From assembly GCA_964017065.1 (NCBI GenBank), contig OZ024790.1, positions 10,614,403 to 10,678,402 of the forward strand: a stretch of DNA of 64,000 nucleotides, read 5' to 3'. Position numbers and translations under genes: made by a program. The notes beneath the pieces were generated by a model that saw only the letters and a list, made by a program, of their open reading frames with translations, was not told the DNA's origin and searched no databases. How positions within the stretch are numbered: position 1 is the first letter of the stretch; every line of letters begins with the position of its first letter. Below, piece by piece: positions 50,616 through 62,030 of this stretch. Source of the stretch: Haliclona indistincta. Its lineage: Eukaryota; Porifera; Demospongiae; Haplosclerida; Chalinidae.

Positions 50616-53600
50616 ATGGCTACTAACAGCATCATTCTTCTTCTGGTGTTCAGTATCTCATGTCTATGCTCGACAAGAGATGTCTACATTCAGCCGTCTG
50701 AAGGTGAGCACTGTCCTGGTACTCCATGTTACAACATCACCACTTTTGGCAAGATGGCCCTTGATAACATCTCTAACTCTTCTGACTTGGTTGTTCATTT
50801 CTTGGAGGGAACTCACTTGTTGGATCTTCAGGAGCTGGTGGTGTTCACGAACTTGACTAATGCTGTGTTTGAAGGTGTTGGAAGAATGGAGCAGGGCTTT
50901 CATGAGACTGTCTGGCAGTCTACGGTGGTTATCAAATGTACTGAACATTCTAATACTGGCATCGTTTTTGTTAATAGCTCCAACATCACCTTCAGGTACA
51001 TCACCATCACTAACTGTGGGACTAAAATAACAGCTTTTTGCCAGACAAAAGAATTTTGCCAAGGCAGCATTGGCTTTTTCAAAATAAACTATAGTGTTAC
51101 AATTGATCATGTTTCTATTCAGAATGGGACAGGTAATGGTCTATTGGTTGAAACTAATGGAGTTGATCTGATAATCTCTGATTCTTCATTTGCAAACAAT
51201 TACATTAATGGCAAATTCAAAGGAGGCAACATGGCAGTTTTATATACTGACCCACTTATCTGTAATTCTCCAAGAAATGTGTACAATATGCTCATTTTAA
51301 ACACAAATGCTTCATTTGGAGATAGTGAGTTTAAAAGAAGTGAAGGTATTTTGATTTTTTTGATCCAAAGATCCTATAGTGTGGCAATTGAGTTTGATAC
51401 AGTAATGACATTTGGCAACAGAGGCACTGCGAATATTCTAATTGCAGCTGTAGAACAGGATGTGTCGACTTATAATTTGACAATCAAGAATTTAGTAGGT
51501 ATTGGAGCAGAAGGTTACGCTTTGCTAATCACCTCTTTTCAAGCTCAGTTTAAGCAGTGTCGTGTTACTACAAATAATTTGGTTGATTTGACCATTACTA
51601 TCGATAACAGCAAGTTCATCAGTAACAAAAACAAAGACAATGGAGGCATTGTGTCAATTAATCTTGTAGGTGTGAAGTTCACAACCAGAATACTGATGCA
51701 GTCAACCGAGATCTCTCACAACCATTGTCTGTTTGGGTTAGAGCTAAACCTTTTCTCTTACCAATATCAGAGTCAACTTTTTGTAACACTTGTGAACTTC
51801 ATTGCTAACAATAACAGTTGGCCACATGGTGAAACCGGAACAGCTATATATGCAGTTTATGTCACTACTCTAGAGCTAAAAAATACGAGCATTACTAACA
51901 ATGCTATGACTGGATTAGCTGTATTTCACACTGTATTAATAGTGAGCAGTACATCGATCTTCTGCAACAACACTGGTATTAATGGAGGTGGACTGGCAAT
52001 TTTTGGAAACTCTTACTTCGTCTTTCATGAAGGCTCTATACTTAATCTCACTAGTAACAGGGCAAAGCATAGAGGAGGAGCCATTTTTGTTGAAACACAT
52101 GTGCTGTTGTTTGTTTATGACCCTTGTTTTTTCCAATACTCTGACGACGTTCTTCCTCAAGCAGTCAAAGTAATCATTAATGGTAACACAGCTGGTATAG
52201 CGGGCACTGTTCTTTATGGAGGAAACATCAACAGTTGTGTATTGTTTCTTTCCAATCAAACATCCGCCAGTGACTACTTTAACAAAACGTTTCATTATTC
52301 AACACAGACTGGACCCTCAGTAATATCATCAGAACCTACTGATGTCTGCTTCTGTGATGACAACAACACAATAAACTGCTCTAAGACACAGCTAACAATG
52401 ACAGCCTATCCCGGAGAAGAGATCAATATCTCTGTTGTCACTGTAGGGCAGGAAAATGGAGTTGCTCCAGGAATTCTTCAGATACGACCACTTAACTATG
52501 TAGCTAAAACAGATGTAAAGCTACATGACACAAATGCTATGAACTGCACAACTATCACAATTACACCAATTCACACGACATATCTTCTAAATGCATTTGA
52601 CACTGAATCACCTTATAAGTCGTTGAACATATCGTTTCTTGGGTGCCCACTTGGATTTGAAATAACAAACAAAACTAGAACTTGTGACTGTGAAGAGCTC
52701 AGATATATATCCACTACCATTATGTGTGATGCTGCCACTAAAATGATAACACGACAAGGAGATATCTGGATTGGTAATATCAGTGATTGTGTAGCTGTGC
52801 AAACACCATGTCCATTTGACTACTGCGATACAGCACAGGTCAACTTCTCTTTCACTGATCCTGATCCGCAGTGTGCTCTCAACAGGACTGGAATATTGTG
52901 TGGGGGCTGTAAACAGAATTTGAGCCTTGCTCTGGGATCTAACAACTGCATTCAATGTCCTCAATTCTCGTATCTCGCTCTGATCATTCCCTTTGCTGCC
53001 ACTGGATTTGGTTTGGTAGCTCTTCTGATGGTTTTGAACTTGACAGTCTCCATTGGTACCATCAATGGGCTCATATTCTACGCCAGTATTGTCAAAACAA
53101 GTGAGAGCACCGGTATCTTCTTTCCTAATGGTCCCATTCCAGTACTAAGTCAGTTCATTGCTTGGCTCAATCTTGACCTTGGTATTGAAACGTGCTTTTA
53201 CCATGGCATGACAGCCTATGCCAAGATGTGGCTGCAGTTTGTGTTCCCTCTCTACATATGGTTCATCATAGCCACCATCATAATCCTGTGTCGCTACTCC
53301 ACATGGCTGTCCAACAAGATTGGAGGCAATGTAGTGCAGGTACTTGCTACTCTCATCTTGCTCTCATTTTCAAAGATTTTTCGCACAGCTGTACTCGCAA
53401 TTAAGTTCACAACCTTATCCTGTGCCAATTCAGGAAATATCATCGCTACTTTTGTGTGGTTTGTGGATGGTAATGTTACTTATTTGTCACCAAAACACTG
53501 CGTACTATTAGCGGCAGCAGTGTTGTTTCTACTTTTTGCTGTTCCTTACACACTTGCTCTACTATTTGATCCTGTGATTGAGAAATATCTCACAAGAATT

Positions 53601-54155
53601 ACATTCTTTCGTAAACAATGGATCAAATTTAAGCCTTTCGTTGACGCCTACCACGGACCTTACCAGGACAACTGTCGGTTTTGGACTGGTCTATTGCTCT
53701 TGGTTCGTATGTCATTTACGCTTGTATCTCTTCATTTGAGTACTTATGTTGGACTGATCTTCATCACAACCAGCACTAGTGTACTGCTTTCTCTAATGAT
53801 ATTTTATGGTGGTGTCTACCAAAAGAACTACTTAAACATCTTGGAGTGGTCGTCGTTGATTAACCTGAGCCTACTCTCCGCCATTTACAGCGGATTGAGT
53901 GACAAGTTAAGTGCACAGCATGTAGTCACTATCATCAGTGTGAGTGTTGCTTTTGTCACCTTTGTTGGTGTTATCCTCTTTCATATATTTTCTTGGTTAA
54001 AATGTTTTCACAAGATTCTTGGACTTCATAACTATTTTTACAATGTTGACGAGTCCGAAAGGCTGTTGAAAGACGAAGAAAATCCCACATGCCAGCAATT
54101 AGAGCCACCAACATCCTCTGATGTGTGGATGAGGAGGGAGAGCCTGATTTATTAA
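50616..54155 (+). CDS. beta-helix / multi-span receptor-like protein, intact copy C
   Basis: Single exon, 1179 residues. Signal peptide (MATNSIILLLVFSISCLCST), then about 740 residues of extracellular repeats with many NxS/T sites and short strands such as NITFRYITITNC and DLIISDSSFANN, typical of right-handed parallel beta helices. A Cys-rich linker follows (GILCGGCKQNLSLALGSNNC, about residues 758-785). About eight or nine hydrophobic spans run from about 790 to 1130 (for example LALIIPFAATGFGLVALLMV and VVTIISVSVAFVTFVGVILF). The cytoplasmic tail of about 50 residues contains ESERLL, matching the [DE]xxxL[LI] sorting signal, and ends RRESLIY. The multi-span part does not look like a known GPCR class to me. 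Function unknown; by layout a surface receptor or adhesion protein. Confidence 0.88.
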   Translation: MATNSIILLLVFSISCLCSTRDVYIQPSEGEHCPGTPCYNITTFGKMALDNISNSSDLVVHFLEGTHLLDLQELVVFTNLTNAVFEGVGRMEQGFHETVWQSTVVIKCTEHSNTGIVFVNSSNITFRYITITNCGTKITAFCQTKEFCQGSIGFFKINYSVTIDHVSIQNGTGNGLLVETNGVDLIISDSSFANNYINGKFKGGNMAVLYTDPLICNSPRNVYNMLILNTNASFGDSEFKRSEGILIFLIQRSYSVAIEFDTVMTFGNRGTANILIAAVEQDVSTYNLTIKNLVGIGAEGYALLITSFQAQFKQCRVTTNNLVDLTITIDNSKFISNKNKDNGGIVSINLVGVKFTTRILMQSTEISHNHCLFGLELNLFSYQYQSQLFVTLVNFIANNNSWPHGETGTAIYAVYVTTLELKNTSITNNAMTGLAVFHTVLIVSSTSIFCNNTGINGGGLAIFGNSYFVFHEGSILNLTSNRAKHRGGAIFVETHVLLFVYDPCFFQYSDDVLPQAVKVIINGNTAGIAGTVLYGGNINSCVLFLSNQTSASDYFNKTFHYSTQTGPSVISSEPTDVCFCDDNNTINCSKTQLTMTAYPGEEINISVVTVGQENGVAPGILQIRPLNYVAKTDVKLHDTNAMNCTTITITPIHTTYLLNAFDTESPYKSLNISFLGCPLGFEITNKTRTCDCEELRYISTTIMCDAATKMITRQGDIWIGNISDCVAVQTPCPFDYCDTAQVNFSFTDPDPQCALNRTGILCGGCKQNLSLALGSNNCIQCPQFSYLALIIPFAATGFGLVALLMVLNLTVSIGTINGLIFYASIVKTSESTGIFFPNGPIPVLSQFIAWLNLDLGIETCFYHGMTAYAKMWLQFVFPLYIWFIIATIIILCRYSTWLSNKIGGNVVQVLATLILLSFSKIFRTAVLAIKFTTLSCANSGNIIATFVWFVDGNVTYLSPKHCVLLAAAVLFLLFAVPYTLALLFDPVIEKYLTRITFFRKQWIKFKPFVDAYHGPYQDNCRFWTGLLLLVRMSFTLVSLHLSTYVGLIFITTSTSVLLSLMIFYGGVYQKNYLNILEWSSLINLSLLSAIYSGLSDKLSAQHVVTIISVSVAFVTFVGVILFHIFSWLKCFHKILGLHNYFYNVDESERLLKDEENPTCQQLEPPTSSDVWMRRESLIY

Positions 54156-55865
54156 CTGTAGATATAGTTTAACTTCCTAGTTTGTGTGTCTTAATAGCAA
54201 CAACTCACAATTCAATAGCATTAATGTTTCTTAACAAAATCAACTGTTTCAATAATAATAGGTGGAATTGTCTGTGATGCATGGTCTAGATGATTGCTAT
54301 CTGGAGATACCATTTCACTGTCTTGCATGCAGTCATGTACCTTTTAGAGATGCTGGCTGTGGTGGACCAGGACACGCTGCTAGTTGTGAGATGGTATTTG
54401 TAGAAGAGTAGTACCTAATGAACTATTAGTGGTAGCACTAGTGGACTGAGGTTATCTAGAATTGTATTACCGCACCATGACAACTATCTCCCACACAACA
54501 TTACCATAATGCATTAGTAATCCATGCAGGCTCCGTCCTAGATGTACTCAGCATACTAGTACGTTTGTATAAAAAATGGTCTTCACCACCAACGCTATCG
54601 TTAAGACAATTGCAATCTGCACACGTTTTGTCTAACAGTAGGGCTACCTATTTAACCACCTTGTTCCAGGCTAATTTGTTATAATGACTTTAATAGTTCA
54701 TACATTATTGGATTCTGTTAATTTTCATTGATTTTGTTAAAGAATTCAAGTTATTATAAACTTTTATTGTCTTTGTGGTGTTATCTGTCTATGAATTGCG
54801 CAGTTTCAAAAAGCAACAGCAATAGATCTTCGCCATTTATATCAAGATGCATTACATACATGTATGTATGTATCTATAACATTAAGTTGTTGAGTTATCA
54901 CAACAAAACACAATAGCTACAACTGACAGAAAGTTGCACAGACTGCAACTCACAAGCTATAATAGTGCATGCATGCAGATGCAATTCAGTCTATGATTGA
55001 ACAATGTAGTCTAGCCTCGTCCCCAGGCTCTCGATAGAGACTGGGAACGAGGCTACATTGTAGTCATGCACGCCCAGTTGAATTATGGTCAGCACTGATT
55101 GGCTTCTGATTGCATAACTAAAGCACTGCATTGTGATTGCTGTACATAAATCATGTATACATGGATCTGCAGCTGTTGCCGTGTTTGTAGAATGGTGGAT
55201 ATTTTACTGTGTTAATGGTAGATAGTTCTGTTTCTGGATATTTATGTATATTTTTGTAAATTGTATTTCGTCTGCAGGAGGATCAAATAACAGTAGGTGG
55301 AGCCGTGAGAGGGTTGCTAGGCTTCAATACTGGAGCTAAAGCATGTCTGCCGACAGCATCAACGGACGTGTGTCAATTTGCTGAAATTACCGAACTATCA
55401 GAAGAGAGCTGTTCTCAAGGAGAAAATGCTCCATCTAATGCTGGATTTGAATTATCATAACACCTTCATCTCAGAATATTTTTGTTTCAAGTATAATTCA
55501 CATAAAACAAATCAAAACCCAAGATTTCAAACTAAAATAAAATGTGCTCTATCACTACTCTCTCACACACAACTCTACAGTTTTCCTACTGGGCTCAGTC
55601 AGGTCGCTGAGAAGTTCCCTGTGGTCACAAATAAAGAGACTAGAACACACAGTCAGTATATAATTATAGTACCAAATGTATAGTATCACTATTATCATAG
55701 TGTTGTATGTTGTCCAAATGTGTACTACGCCTTGAATTACCAATCATTCAATGTGTTCTCAAACTAAAGACAATTATTACAAACTACATGTATTAATCCC
55801 ACTATAATAATATTTTACCATAACAACACGACGTGTAACAGTTACAATATCTGCCCAGCATCGAG
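54156..55865. other. spacer downstream of gene C
   Basis: The first 150 bp match the 3' flank of gene A (GGTGGAATTGTCTG, GATGCATGGTCTAGATGATT), showing that the duplication included flanks. The rest is AT-rich without a supported exon. A hairpin (CCTCGTCCCCAG/CTGGGAACGAGG) is at 55017-55060. Confidence 0.55.
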
Positions 55866-56940
55866 ATGGCGATTGAGAGAGCTCTGCTAGTCTTAGCTGT
55901 AAGCTGCCTTTCAGTAGCTGCATCCTTCAACTGCCCTCCTCAAAATGGTATGATGAGTATAATGTATTCTGTACTTTACCTAAAGTTTATACTGCAGGTA
56001 TCTATTTGATGTACAATGAGTTCTGTCTGCCAGATAATGCTCAGATCAGTCATTCGATTAATGCACCAGTAAGGTGTGGTTTTGGTAACAGTACTGAAGT
56101 TAGCGGAGAAGGAGTATGGACTGGTCCAGATGGAACAACCAGTTGCACTAATAATACTAGTATCAGCTGCTCACTGTCACAGAATGTCATCAGCTTGCAA
56201 CTATCTACTGCCAGTGAAGTGGGTAGCTATACCTGCACCCATAGTGGAGACAGTATCTCTATATTGGTGACTAGTACGTTAAACTATGTCTTCTACAGGT
56301 TGCAACGCAGACAGTAGGCTTCTTGGAGCGCCATGTTCACGTGAATATACGGGCTAATATCACAAACAAATATTCGAGTGTGAACGGATTCCCCAGATTC
56401 TGGGGAATGGTCAAAGGTCACCCTTGCAATAGATACATGTAAAGAAAATTAAAAAGATTTCTATCGAAATCAAAAGGATGTAGGGTTGTGAAATCTACCA
56501 CTGGTCAACAATGTAAACTAACAAGGAACAAGCATGGAATGGTAACACGATTGACTTGCTAACAGACCATAGATCCCTACATCAGTGGCTGCTGTGGTTG
56601 GCTATAGCTAGTTCGACTAGTTGCTGTTGACTGACACCTGACGTGCATTCAGCTTGTGACAGCTTATGTACAGCCACTGATGTAGGGATCTATGGTCTGT
56701 TAGCAAGTCAATCGTGTTACCATTCCATGCTTGTTCCTTGTTAGTTTACATTGTTGACCAGTGGTAGATTTCACAACCCTACATCCTTTTGATTTCGATA
56801 GAAATCTTTTTAATTTTCTTGTTTGTGTCCTTTTTTCTTTTTCAGTGAAGTGCAGTTCAATATCATGCAATTACTGTGCCATCTTTGTTTCCACCATTGG
56901 TTTGGTTTTCCTGTTGTCGATGGCTTTTCTTTATTATTAA
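55866..56940 (+). CDS. small Ig protein with mobile-unit membrane anchor
   Basis: Proposed exons 55866-55947 (signal peptide MAIERALLVLAVSCLSVAAS), 55998-56273 (one Ig-like domain: VRCGFGN, WTGPDG, EVGSYTC) and 56846-56940 (anchor exon from the mobile unit: KCSSISCNYC, then AIFVSTIGLVFLLSMAFLYY and stop). Junctions are GT-AG, phases 1-1, and the total is 453 bp, 150 residues. The first two exons alone would have no end, so the anchor exon is the natural C-terminus. The Ig domain is close to Ig4 of the larger receptors (WTGPDG). The intron between Ig and anchor holds the 375-bp foldback. It is either a true small membrane Ig protein or a truncated receptor rescued by the insertion. Confidence 0.65.
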
Positions 56941-57627
56941 CAATTTTAAACTTGTAGCTAAATAATTCTTATGCTGTAGATATCAGCTCGCCTTCGCATG
57001 CATGAATACAGTGCATACGAGCCCCGCCCACACTTGTTTACGGCGGTTATGATTATCTGGCAAGGTAGAATGGTGATTCTGCGCTTGCTAGCTTACCGTT
57101 CTTCGAAGACTCCAGACAAATATGTGTTCTCCGTGATCTATACGGCGTGGCGATACTCAAGCTTGTGCTTGGTCACGTGCGCTAACCACAGCTTGGTCAA
57201 GTGCGTATTGCGCAATCACTATAATTAATGGCGTCTAACACTTAGCTGACAATGGATCACGATCGAGAAATCGCGGAATTTATATCGCCGTTTCGCTAAA
57301 AACTAAGTTCAAAAGGCACATGCCAGGAGAATTTCACGACTGTTCGTGGGTGTTTTGGTCTCGTCACTGCTCGCGTAAAGGCGCTAGGCGAGTTGAAGAA
57401 AGAAGAAGAAAACGAAGATGACGAAAGTCGATTTTCACCGTTTCCAGGTTCGTCACTTTAGTAACAATCTCGAGCAATCTCCTTGCTACTGTAAGATGGG
57501 GCAACGCCAGATAGCAGATTTAAGTGTCTTTGGACGTATAAAATTCATCACCAGGCGAAATATCAGCGTTTGAACGCTAATACATTCTATGTAGCCGCCA
57601 TCTTGTTTTCTCGTTCAACCCTACATA
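56443..57627 (+). mobile_element. mobile unit with membrane-anchor exon, copy 3
   Basis: Foldback 56443-56820, acceptor and anchor exon (56846-56940, full hydrophobic span), then the same tail with the short GAAGAAAGAAGAAGAAAA seed, ending near CAACCCTACATA at 57627. It lacks the GGGAG-hairpin end found in copies 1 and 2. Confidence 0.75.
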
Positions 57628-57635
57628 TTAGCCTC

Positions 57636-58456
57636 GTACCCAGGCCCAACCCCTTTTTAGAAGGGGAATTGGGCCTGGTAAGGTTGCCATAGTTTTCATG
57701 TTTCGCCGTATTTCAATATTACACTCTTCTTATTCATTGTACGTTACCACGTTACCGTTTCGTTTGAGTACGTCGCGTGTGCGCTCTGCTGCATGGATAA
57801 GGGGTTGTCATCCGCCTCCTCGCACAGGCCGGAAATACCTCCTCGCACAGGCCGGAAATAGTCAGACCTTGTCATCCGCCCACCTCCTCGCACAGGCCGG
57901 AAATCTCAATTACAGGCCGGAAGCTACTATAAAGCTCCACCAAAGGTAGCACTATCTGGAGATTGCTTGGAAGATAGCTGATGCTCCTTGCTCCTGATGC
58001 TGGCGCTGCTGTTTAGCCGTCTTCACGTGTAAGTTAGTACTGTACGTACATGTACCTAGTCTCGATTACCCTGCACCGTCTGCTATTCCCCACTGATCAA
58101 CACACACCAACAGTGTGCTAAATATAATTTATACATACTAATGTCAAACGCCCTTGCTAATGTGTATAGTGTATGTTGTGTGTATGCCTCGGTGTATGTT
58201 GTGTGTATGCCTCGGTGTATGTTGTGTGTATGCCTCGGTGTATGTTGTGTGTGTACGTGCCTGCATACATGTAGATAATAAAGTAATTCAGACCTCCCCA
58301 ATGTCAAAATGCAATACGTGCATGTACTAATCTATGTACATCATGATTCTACATAGAGCAAGGTTGATACAATGTGAATAGATGCCTAGTAGTCGATGTG
58401 TAGGCATTAGAGGGTTAAGCATTTTGTTATGTAGGTCAATATGTGTGTCGTCAATA
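57636..58456. repeat. hairpin and short tandem repeats
   Basis: A long hairpin at 57641-57681 (CCAGGCCCAACCCCTT.../...AAGGGGAATTGGGCCTGG). Four CCTCCTCGCACAGGCCGGAA repeats lie between 57807 and 57905. Four units of a 24-bp repeat (GTATGTTGTGTGTATGCCTC) fall between 58160 and 58250. No gene. Confidence 0.7.
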
Positions 58457-58815
58457 CAGTACCGCTCACGAGTAAGTGTACTCAAACCCGCGGGCTAACC
58501 GCGCGTAACTCGGGGGTGCCCGCGGGTCCGTGAACGTGTGCCCGCTGCCCGCACCACACTAACCCGCGGTCCTCATGCAGCCTTGCATGCACTCGCGACC
58601 CGCTGGATAGCTAGGCAGACTCACGTTGTCGTTGTGTGACTTTCGCGAGCATAATTATACAGTGCTCGCACGTATCCGCACCAGCGCGTGATGCACTCTG
58701 TATTCGCATCTACCCGCGGTTAATGATACACGGTTCCGCGGGCAAGACAAAATTACCCCCGGGTTGCCTGCGAGTCTCCCGCGGGTGTTGGTCCACTTAC
58801 TCGTGAGCGGTACTG
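58457..58815. mobile_element. GC-rich Tc1/mariner-like MITE
   Basis: A 359-bp element between TA dinucleotides (58455-58456, 58816-58817). The terminal inverted repeats begin CAGTACCGCTCACGAGTAAG and extend imperfectly over AACCCGCGGG. The interior is strongly GC-rich with many CCCGCGGG words, unlike the surrounding AT-rich DNA. Confidence 0.85.
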
Positions 58816-58834
58816 TAGCATGACAGTTTATTAT

Positions 58835-58837
<3 letters not shown>

Positions 58838-58875
<38 letters not shown>

Positions 58876-59990
58876 CTCAATAACCAGTTGCCATAGCATC
58901 TTTGTGTGTCATAAGGATGCTGCTCCCTATTGGTCTTGCATTCTATGCTTGCAGTGCTATGTTGGTGTAATTGTAATACCCAATAGCTAAACCACAAACC
59001 AGCAACAAAGTCACTACGTAGTCTGGACAGCAGTTGAGTAAAATGAATTTATGGTTACTGCACTCTAGACACTACCATGCATGCATGAACTTAATTATGT
59101 GATTGGTGGCCCGAACTGTTCATGGCTATGTACAGTAGCAGATGGCTTCACCTATAGCTGAACCTTGATCTGTTTACTTGAGTCACTTGACATGGGTTGT
59201 CAGCTAGAGTGGCATGGATAGTGGTTAGAGTACTTGTCATCATGGAATCCGTAGCCATCAAAGAGTTAAATTATCGCTCTCCCTCTCCTCTCTCCTCTCT
59301 CTCTCTCTCTCTAATTGTCTTTGTTTCAATGTTTCTATCTCTGTATTTTCATCTGTCTCTTACTCTATACATGTAGCTCTCTCCAAATCTGTCTGCTTTC
59401 ACTCTCTATCTTACACACATTATAAGCAAAAGCAAAATCTGTGTATTCATGTGCATGAGTGCGTATGAGTGCATGTGTGTGTGTGTGTAAAAATTCACCT
59501 CCTAAAATTTTTACAAATAAAACAAGCTCTACTAGAAAAACAAAAATAATTATGATATTATGTGAGACGATGGAATAGTTATAAATGAGCTTCTGCTGAT
59601 TGAAGGTCAATTATGAAACCTGAATGAAAAGTCAGGTTTCATAATGCGTGCAAGTTTTCCTGCACGCACATTCTCAATCACTTACATAATTTGTGCTCAT
59701 ACTCTCTCTCTCACACTAAGTCTTCATCTCTCAAACTATGTCTGATTGACTGCACTGATGAGATCCGATAGATCGAAACAGTCTGATAACTCATGTTGTC
59801 GGCTGTCTGCAGTTTCAGATTCTATGTTTCTGTTCTCTCTTTTCAATTATTATTTTGTTCAGCAAAAATTAATGTGTTCACATTGTTAAAATGTAGATCT
59901 AATCATACGATTGTTTCAGCTGTGCTCTATCAATAATGTATTTCACATGTACTATACTAGCCTAGTCCCCAGGCCACACCTTCCTTCCTC
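58838..59990. other. gene-free stretch with CT repeats
   Basis: (CT)n tracts at 58838-58872 and 59275-59310. Two neighbouring hairpins at 59610-59665. No exon supported. Confidence 0.6.
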
Positions 59991-60286
59991 GTTCATCCCC
60001 TCAGCAGGGGGAGTGGCCTGGAGGCGAGGCTAGTACTATGCATGAGATAAATGTAGTACAGGTGTATCACATTATTATCGCATGTGAGACATTGCTTTGA
60101 GTTTGACAAACATGAATCAAACGACTTGTATGTGAACTCTGTGATGCAGTATAATGAGTTTCGTACTGTGTAGCTAGTGAGCTTTGAGTTAGTGCATAGT
60201 GCAACGAATATTCCTGTCTCTAGACAATAAGGATGGAGAATCAGTCTATGGTAAGGTAAGCATATCAAGAAGCCAATTGAACACCA
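59991..60286. repeat. left arm of long inverted repeat
   Basis: It matches the reverse complement of 63858-64000, from GTTCATCCCCTCAGCAGGGG to AAGCCAATTGAACACCA. The left arm carries about 150 bp (between GCTTTGAGT and CTATGG) that the right arm lacks. The right arm runs off the window edge. Confidence 0.85.
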
Positions 60287-61598
60287 TTATTATTTCATAA
60301 TAATTTGTTGCTTTTGTTTCTGTCCTATATTTCTCCATATTGTACGTGCCTGTGTAGAGTAGTTGCTGGGATGTTGTACATTTGCAGAGGGTATTATTTT
60401 TAGCTGCTTGTCTATCAGAATTCCATCAAATCGCTGTTGCAGATTCCATGCTACCGTTACACGCTTTGATCATTTTGTCTAACTTCAGGAGATGCCAGCG
60501 TTCCCAGTAGACAGCAAAGTTTCACCAGTTAACTAGAATGCAATCAAGGGAATGATCACCGTAGACCCAACAGATGCACCTCAGTACCTCATGGCGAAAT
60601 AGTTTATCCAGGCGATCTGTAGTTTTGCAGTATAGCTAAGGTTAATACTTCCGATTCACCCGGTATTTTTGAATTACCGCGGCTTAATGAACTTATGTAT
60701 GTGCATGCATAACTTTTTCGCTTGTCTTATCAACAATAAAATTTTCAAGTATAATAAACAATTCACCTATAGCTACATGTACATCTGAGAGTAAATTTAA
60801 AGCAGCACTGAACATAATAATACTGAACATCTGTTACATGCTCACAACTATGTATTCCAGCATTGGTTCGAATAATTTTACCTTAAAACTCAGCGCTTAA
60901 ATTTATTACTAAAGTTAATACAACATAAGATGCAGCATGCAAATCATTAGTAGTAGTCACAGTGTTTTGGTGACTGATAGCAGCACAAGGAGTATCACTA
61001 ACTATCTCTCACTAAACATACCATCACTAGTCTACGTACTACTACAGTGCCGCACTGGTATAGTTCAGTGATGTTTTGCACTACCAATCAGACTGAACCA
61101 GACTGAAATTAGCATCCATGTTATTACCGCCAGGAGAAGGCCCTTTCCGTATGTTCCTGTGGTGTGTGTGATTAGGCGATGATCCAAGTCCCAGATCAGA
61201 AATAAAATTAATGTTTCCATCAATACAGGTACATCTGGTCTTGTATGATCACTCATGCCTCTATCCTTTACCACTGATTTTGTTCCAGTTATTTCCAAAT
61301 CCTAGCTTTAGTTGCGTTCGGTCACATCTATCTAGCGCTAAGTGCTCTTTGGGATTGATAGCATTAACAATAAAATTAATTTTCTGTGTAAAAAGCTAAC
61401 TTTTCATTATAGTAATTATTCTTGTTTAATTCTGTTTCGTGAACAATAACAATATACAAGGAAAAAAGAACTGAACTCAATCCATCACACAATTTGTTTA
61501 GATCATACACAATACAAGAGAGCAATGGTTAGTGAATACTTATAAAAAGGGTGAAATAATAGCTAGAAATGAATAACTAAAACGGAACGAATAGTAAA
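60287..61598. other. gene-free stretch
   Basis: AT-rich; nothing recognisable on either strand. Confidence 0.5.
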
Positions 61599-62030
61599 TT
61601 AGCCAGCCTGGGAATGGCAGCATTCTGCAATTCTAAGTGGTCTGTCAGAGACATGATGACATGTTGCACGGCTGCCACGAATACAAGTTACGGCTGAATG
61701 TAGGAGAGAGAAGGATAATGAGCATCTTAACCAAGCCAGGGTATACTGTAGTGAGAATTCTCTTTCATGGATATTTGATCTGCTAAATGTTGATAAAATT
61801 GTGTTGCCTCTCTTCCCATGCCACCAGTAGTGGAGAAAACAAGAGGGGTAAAAGACCAATTTTTGACTTGTCTGAATCTGTCACCATATTCTCTTTTCTT
61901 TGCTAGTTCATGACGACGATACAGGCTTGAAATACTGGATTGACGATAGCTCTGCACGTTTGGATAAAAAAATCCTAATATCAAGAAATGAACATTGCTG
62001 GCGTCCCCAGACAATACTAGCTGCTGTTGT
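61599..62030 (-). pseudogene. retroelement polyprotein C-terminal fragment
   Basis: Minus-strand frames carry SSISSLYRRHELAKKREYGD, SFTPLVFSTTGGMGREATQF, YQHLADQI and, after a frameshift near 61780-61800, LAWLRCSLSFSLLHSAVTCI RGSR. This series is the familiar C-terminal end of reverse-transcriptase polyproteins abundant in cnidarian and sponge genomes (YRRHE..KR.Y..R, FTPLVFS.TGG, LRC.LSFSLLRSA..C). It is a fragment, frameshifted, and abuts a minisatellite at its 5' side. Confidence 0.75.

Noticed and set aside
59757..59800. Hammerhead ribozyme-like core (CTGATGA, GATC stem, CGAAAC)
   Set aside because: Stem II and GAAA are present, but no stem I/III arrangement with a UH cleavage site fits; only two bases lie between the possible stem III strand and the core.
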